Shown piece by piece: positions 58,693 through 64,000 of a stretch of DNA of 64,000 nt (its first letter is position 1; every line of letters starts with the position of its first letter). The DNA lies in contig NW_026515543.1 of NCBI RefSeq assembly GCF_014898815.1, forward strand, positions 3,224,001 through 3,288,000, written 5' to 3'. The position numbers and the translations under genes are program-made. The notes under the pieces were generated by a model. It saw only the letters and a program-made list of their open reading frames with translations, was not told the origin of the DNA and did no database searches. The DNA is from Panonychus citri (Eukaryota > Arthropoda > Arachnida > Trombidiformes > Tetranychidae).

Positions 58693-60328
58693 TTTAAAGT
58701 TTCTTGATATTGATTGATAATATTATTTGTTATTATCACTTTTGATTGTTGACCAATCCCTTGATTATTGTTTGTGTTGATTGTTTCTGATTAATTCTGA
58801 CCTGAGGAACCAACACTTGGAACCAAATTCTGATGGTGATTCTGATGAATGATTATCCTCATGAATAAAAGAAATACATAAGATGAATTATTTAGAACTG
58901 AATAAATCAACAGAATTGTAAGTGATCATCGTTATCACTCATCTTCTCAGTATCATCATCATTTTCATCACCATGATACTCATAATACTGTTGATCATCA
59001 TCATCATCATGATAATAATAATATTGAATCTATTAAAATAGAAATACAAAAGTTGATATAACGGTAAACATTAACCGTTAACCTCATTTAACAACCAATG
59101 AACCAAACTGTTAACTAAATCATGATGATAATAGTGGAAAAACATTTTATCAATTGACCTTAAAACAATTTAATAATAATCAAACCTAAACAATTTACTT
59201 AATTTTAACTCAATTCAATTTACTACGAGAAAATGATTCCAATCCAATTGAACTTTTAGGTTTTGTTTCAATTTCAATTTCATTGACCATCATCATGATT
59301 ACCTTTATATATATTATATAGCCTTAGGCTATTTAACGATTGATATTAAATTGTTGTGGACAACGTAATCTCAATGATGAGAAGATAAAAAAAATGTTAT
59401 TAGTTTGATCTCTTGATTGTTATTGTTTCATGTTTATTATGAACATTGTTTACTTAAATCATGATTAAAAAAATATCGACATGATGAAGTAAAAGTAAAT
59501 CGGTTAATTAAAATAACCCAAAATAATCAAATAATCAAAGGAATATGAGATTGAATCAAGTTCAGAGCTTTTGAAATGATTGAAGGATTTGAATGGAAAT
59601 CAATGAGAATCAACTAATTAAAAAGATAGAGCATTAAATGGATTGATTAACTGTGTTGAGATTAAAATCAAAGTTTAGATGTTAAATTGAGATTAACAAT
59701 CGTCATGATTAACCTTTTGATGAAGTTAATTGAAAGATTTGTTGTACCAATGGAACGACTTATCCAACTTAGATTATCTCAATGATCGAGACAATCAATA
59801 TCCTTTAAGATTAATCCATTAATTGGTATAAAATATGGTAACAAGTAGATTAACAATTATAATAATAACTGATCCAAAATGTAATTTGAATGATAATCGG
59901 GGAAATAATAACTAGTCTAACTAATAATCTAATCTAATGGATACTTAAGTAATGTATAATAATAGTAATCAATGATTTCTGATACGATTCTGATTCTGTT
60001 TCTGATTTTGATGATTTTCTTATTATCGAATCTCCTCCCAAAGTGAATCAATGGATCTTAGTAAAGGTTATACTTTCTTTTTTTTATCATCTTTGTCATC
60101 ATCTTTATCTTGACACAAGGGATGAAGATGATGATAAAGATGATAACCTCTTTTATCTCTTCTTCATTTTCATGTTGTGTTTCCTGTGGAGAGAAAAAGA
60201 GAGAGAGATCATTTCCTAAATATCAGAATTGGAAAGAAGATGAAGATCATCATTTTTTTCTTATGATGAAAAAAGAAATATCATCATAGAGATATGATCA
60301 TCTTCTTCAATTCTCCTTGGAACAAATG

Positions 60329-60375
<47 letters not shown>

Positions 60376-63300
60376 ACCTATCATTTAGAACCATAGATAA
60401 ATATTGTTGTTATATCACTGAACTTGCCAGAAGCAAATTGTCATCGTCTCGTTAGGTCAGAAAAGGAAGGAAAAAAATTATTCCAACCTCAAGATCCTCA
60501 TCCTGATAAATAAGATGATAAGATGATAAAGATGATGGTCAACTGGGTTAACTGTAAAGGTATTGAAGAGGTTAACGTTAATTAAGTTTTTTACCATTGA
60601 TTATTAAGGCGATTGACCTTAGACATTGAGTGTTATTAACAAAGGATTAATATATATCACAATCAGAATCATGATATTACTATTGTTGAGAATCAATAAT
60701 ATTTTTCATCTCAATTTTTCTCAATCAACATGATAATTAGTTTACGTTTGAATCCACTTTTTCGTAATCAATTTAATAATTAATCAAACGTATCAATAGT
60801 CATTTATTAATTGGATTCTCATTGGAACCACTTAACTATTAATGGATGAGAAAAACTTTCAAATAATCTTAAATTTGATATAATTAACTCAAAGTTATCA
60901 ATATGATTCATTGATTTTTGATTTTCATGTCAACTTATTATCTGAATCTGGATGGAAACGAATCTAATTTCATCAGGAGATTTAGTTTATTCAACTAACT
61001 AGTTGATTGATTTAATTGTGTCTCCGAATGAAACAATTTATTGATTGTTGTTCAAAGAGAGGAGGAATAGATATTGATGGCAGTAGTTGATTATATTTCT
61101 TTGGGTATTTAATTTATTCGGGTGACAATCAATTCATCATTTAATCTTAATCATCATAATTACGGTTGATTATTGATTAATTTTCAGCAATCAAAGTCCA
61201 ACTGTTTATCTTGATGATTAATTGTCAACTATTTTTTTTTGTTTCTTCGCATCCAATATAATCTAAATGAAGATTAAATCAAAGTATCCAAGATTAAATT
61301 ACTACTGTGATTATCGTTATTATTACTACAATCAAGATTATCTATTATTGGATTAAATTAACATGATGAGATCAAATTTCAATCCAATTCAGTTCAATTT
61401 TAACTCATTATCGGATCACCAGGATCATGTAGTTTCAAATTGTTAAATTAAACAGTTCAGTTGATTGTTGTTGTTATTATTGTTTCATTGATGTTCAAAT
61501 TCAAATTGAACTTCATTTGTGTATAAGTTTCAGTGAATGGGAAACGATCATGATAATGAAATTGATATTCCAAATAATAGTTGACAAAAATTCAGGGTAA
61601 TGATGAACTTATATGTTATTTTAAGGGGTTCAACCTTCACTTGAGGACGAACATTTAATTTCCATCATGAATCCATCAGAATAATCTGGTGAAATTCTGG
61701 AAAATTATTCACAGAATTGACCTGGAAAAAAAGGTTTTCATTGGCAACAATTGTTCACCCCATGATCATGATCCATGATAAGGAAAACATTGTCTTGGAA
61801 ACTATTCTCATCTGCCAACATTGAAATCATTAAGATTCTTATCCTACATGATAATCATTCAGAATTTTTATTCAAAATTGTTTGCAAATGATCATCATCA
61901 TTATCATCATGATCCTTTTCACAATTGACTCAGTCGATTCTGTTGATCCATGTTTATGTTTACTAAATTGTATCCTCAAGGTTATTCAGTTAATCATGAT
62001 CATCACAACAATTTATAAATTGTGTAAGAAAATTTTTCCACATATTTAAAATAACTTTTGGCAAACAATATAATCAACCATAATTTTGGCTTCCAAACCT
62101 TAACTGTAATCAAACTAATTTAGTTAACCAAATTGTTACAATCAACCTAAACATTTAGCGTAACCAATAATTGTTGAAATGGTTAATGAATATTACTATC
62201 AGTCTAATTGTTATGCATCTAAATTGTTTCGATTAAGTTTATCTTTAGATTATCATATCAAGTACAATCAATCACAATCAATGTGAATGATAATTACAAT
62301 AAAACAAAACCTCTTAATCTCTTAACCTAATTGTGATAATTAATAAGCTTTAAAATGATTTGAAACAACAACAATTAACATCACAACTCTTATGAGAGTA
62401 ATTTGAATTGATGCCATTAACTAATTAATCACAATTAACCGGCAACTATTAAAAAATGAGCAGCTAAAAAAAAATTAACGACAACAAATAATTTCTTACA
62501 TTGTCAACAATATGTATAAATGATTAAATTAGACAATCAATCAACTAATTACAATTAAAATGTCATAAAGAGGCATTAAAGTAAAAATTAATCAATTATC
62601 ATCAAGTTTTAAGTGTTAATTGTATCGTAATAATATTGATTGTGACTTTGATCAATAAGCTTCAATGGTTATAATCAATTTTAATTAAAATCAGTATAAA
62701 CAGTGATTATAAACCAAATACAATTTAACTCTAATTTCACAATTAACAATAATGATCATAATTTAGTTATCTCAAGTTGTCATAACTTTTTGTTCATCAG
62801 CAACATTATTCTGACTCCAATTTGATTTTAGCATCAATTTGACTCATTAAAAGCACAATAAGTAAGAGAGAGAGAGATGATGATGATGATGATGATGAGG
62901 AAGATAGTTTTCTCTTTCATCATCTTTATCCTCATCTTCATGAGAAATTCAGTATTCCACTGAACTTTTTCCTCTTTCTTTCTCTCTCTATTTTCAATTG
63001 ACGCAAACTCATTTCCTGTTCAACTCTCAACTTATCATTTATCTTCTCTTTCTTTTCTCTCTTTCTTCTATCATCCTAATCATCATCATGACTTTCTCTC
63101 TCGTCTCTTGTCATCATCATCTCACTCTTTTCTCTTGGTAACTTTGAAGCAAATCGCATGAGAGTTACTCTTATATTCAATATCATGATTCAATCTAATA
63201 GTTGCTCTCTTTTTTTCTATCATTATTATCAATGTTATTACCATGATAGTTATTATTAGTTAATTACAATTAGTTAATCAAGTCTCTCTCTCACCAAACC

Positions 63301-64000
63301 TTTTTGTATGTATATACACTCAAACACCAACAATTAATTGATTGTAACCACACACACACACACATACATAATAAGAGTGACAACAATAATCAACCCAATA
63401 TGTTTAATCCTTACAATTAACTTTTAAAATTGATTGTGTCACATTTTACAATCTAATCAATCTGATTAAATCATGATCGTGAGAATTGGGATCCCAATTA
63501 ACCAACGAGCTTCAATTTTAATCACCAACAATTAAAACCAATTAAATTTCACAATTGTAATCATTTCTTTTGGTTTTCTTCAATGGTTAATTCAATTTTT
63601 TCATCACATTTTCATCAGTTAATCAACAATTACAATTAATAAATCAACACAAATCTCTGATAGTGATAAATAAATTGTGACAGAAAAACTGGAATAACAA
63701 TTTAGATGTTAATTGTAATAGTTTTAATCAACAGAAACAATTAATTTTAGTGATAAAATTGTTCAAAGTGTTTTTTTTATTACAATTACGGATTAGACAC
63801 TGAACTTAAAGTTAATTAACTCGTATTAATTGTTAAATTGTTATCTCACAATTAGCAACTTGTATCATATATCTTGTAAATTATATAAGAAAAAAGTTGT
63901 TTCAATTGTAAATTGTTATTTATATAAAATCACAATTAGTTAATTACTAACAGTTATTACAAATATATTTCCATTGGTACTAATAATCAATCAATTTATC
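58693..64000. other. 5.3-kb gene-poor spacer
   Basis: No gene is recognised on either strand. AT-rich with microsatellites ((TC)n at 60331-60374, a GA/GAT run near 62866-62896 and a short (CA)n near 63353) and a 15-bp palindrome ATAGCCTTAGGCTAT at 59318-59332. Confidence 0.6.
60331..60374. repeat. (TC)n microsatellite
   Basis: About 22 uninterrupted dinucleotide units, the longest simple repeat in the window. Confidence 0.9.

Noticed and set aside
59318..59332. 15-bp palindrome ATAGCCTTAGGCTAT
   Set aside because: Isolated, with no repeat partner or gene nearby; compatible with chance.
1..64000. CRISPR arrays, operons, ribosome-binding sites and rRNA
   Set aside because: None are present; the window has eukaryotic spliced genes and only simple microsatellites as short direct repeats.

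Overview
The window is an AT-rich arthropod nuclear contig. The genes have short GT-AG introns and long AT-rich spacers, and none is in an operon. A CPAP3-type chitin-binding protein, a CTTNBP2/nausicaa homologue and small secreted PLAT proteins point to an arthropod. The compact introns and base composition look most like an acariform (spider-mite-like) genome; this is an inference, since no rRNA or mitochondrial marker is present.

Layout. 1-5.4 kb: spacer with a 526-bp fold-back (MITE-like) element at 1285-1810 and a broken partial copy of the GatB gene at 4551-5058. 5.4-11.6 kb: housekeeping cluster of TIM8 (-), kanadaptin (+), mitochondrial GatB (-), CHCHD7/COX23-like (+) and tRNA-Ser(UGA). 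12-20 kb: CTTNBP2-like (-), aftiphilin (+) and RFC3 (-), the last with a palindromic E2F site upstream. 21-28.5 kb: three secreted products, namely a His/Ser-rich protein, a CPAP3/obstructor protein and a lipase-type PLAT protein. 28.7-34.6 kb: three F-box/LRR genes, one (-) and two (+) tandem copies, with a remnant of the first exon of the (-) gene between the copies. 35-39.6 kb: BORCS5-like (-) divergent from BMS1 (+). 39.6-48.2 kb and 58.7-64 kb: gene-poor spacer with microsatellites.

The most unusual object is a young Ty3/gypsy LTR retrotransposon at 48194-58688, with 837-bp LTRs that I see differing only at two homopolymers and an ATCG target duplication. Besides gag and a full protease-RT-RNase H-integrase pol, it carries about 3 kb of extra coding sequence where an envelope gene might sit. 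That region (ORF3) is not envelope-like. It has a Ser-rich head, a RING-like finger, a second Cys/His finger and a domain resembling a DEDDh 3'-5' exonuclease whose catalytic residues look mostly replaced. It ends with a stop codon inside the first bases of the 3' LTR.

A second window-wide pattern is single-base indels at homopolymers that break the frames of well-conserved genes (kanadaptin, BMS1), of the His-rich gene, of one F-box gene and of the retroelement ORFs. The simplest reading is residual long-read assembly error, so 'broken' should not be equated with 'pseudogene' here without read-level checking.
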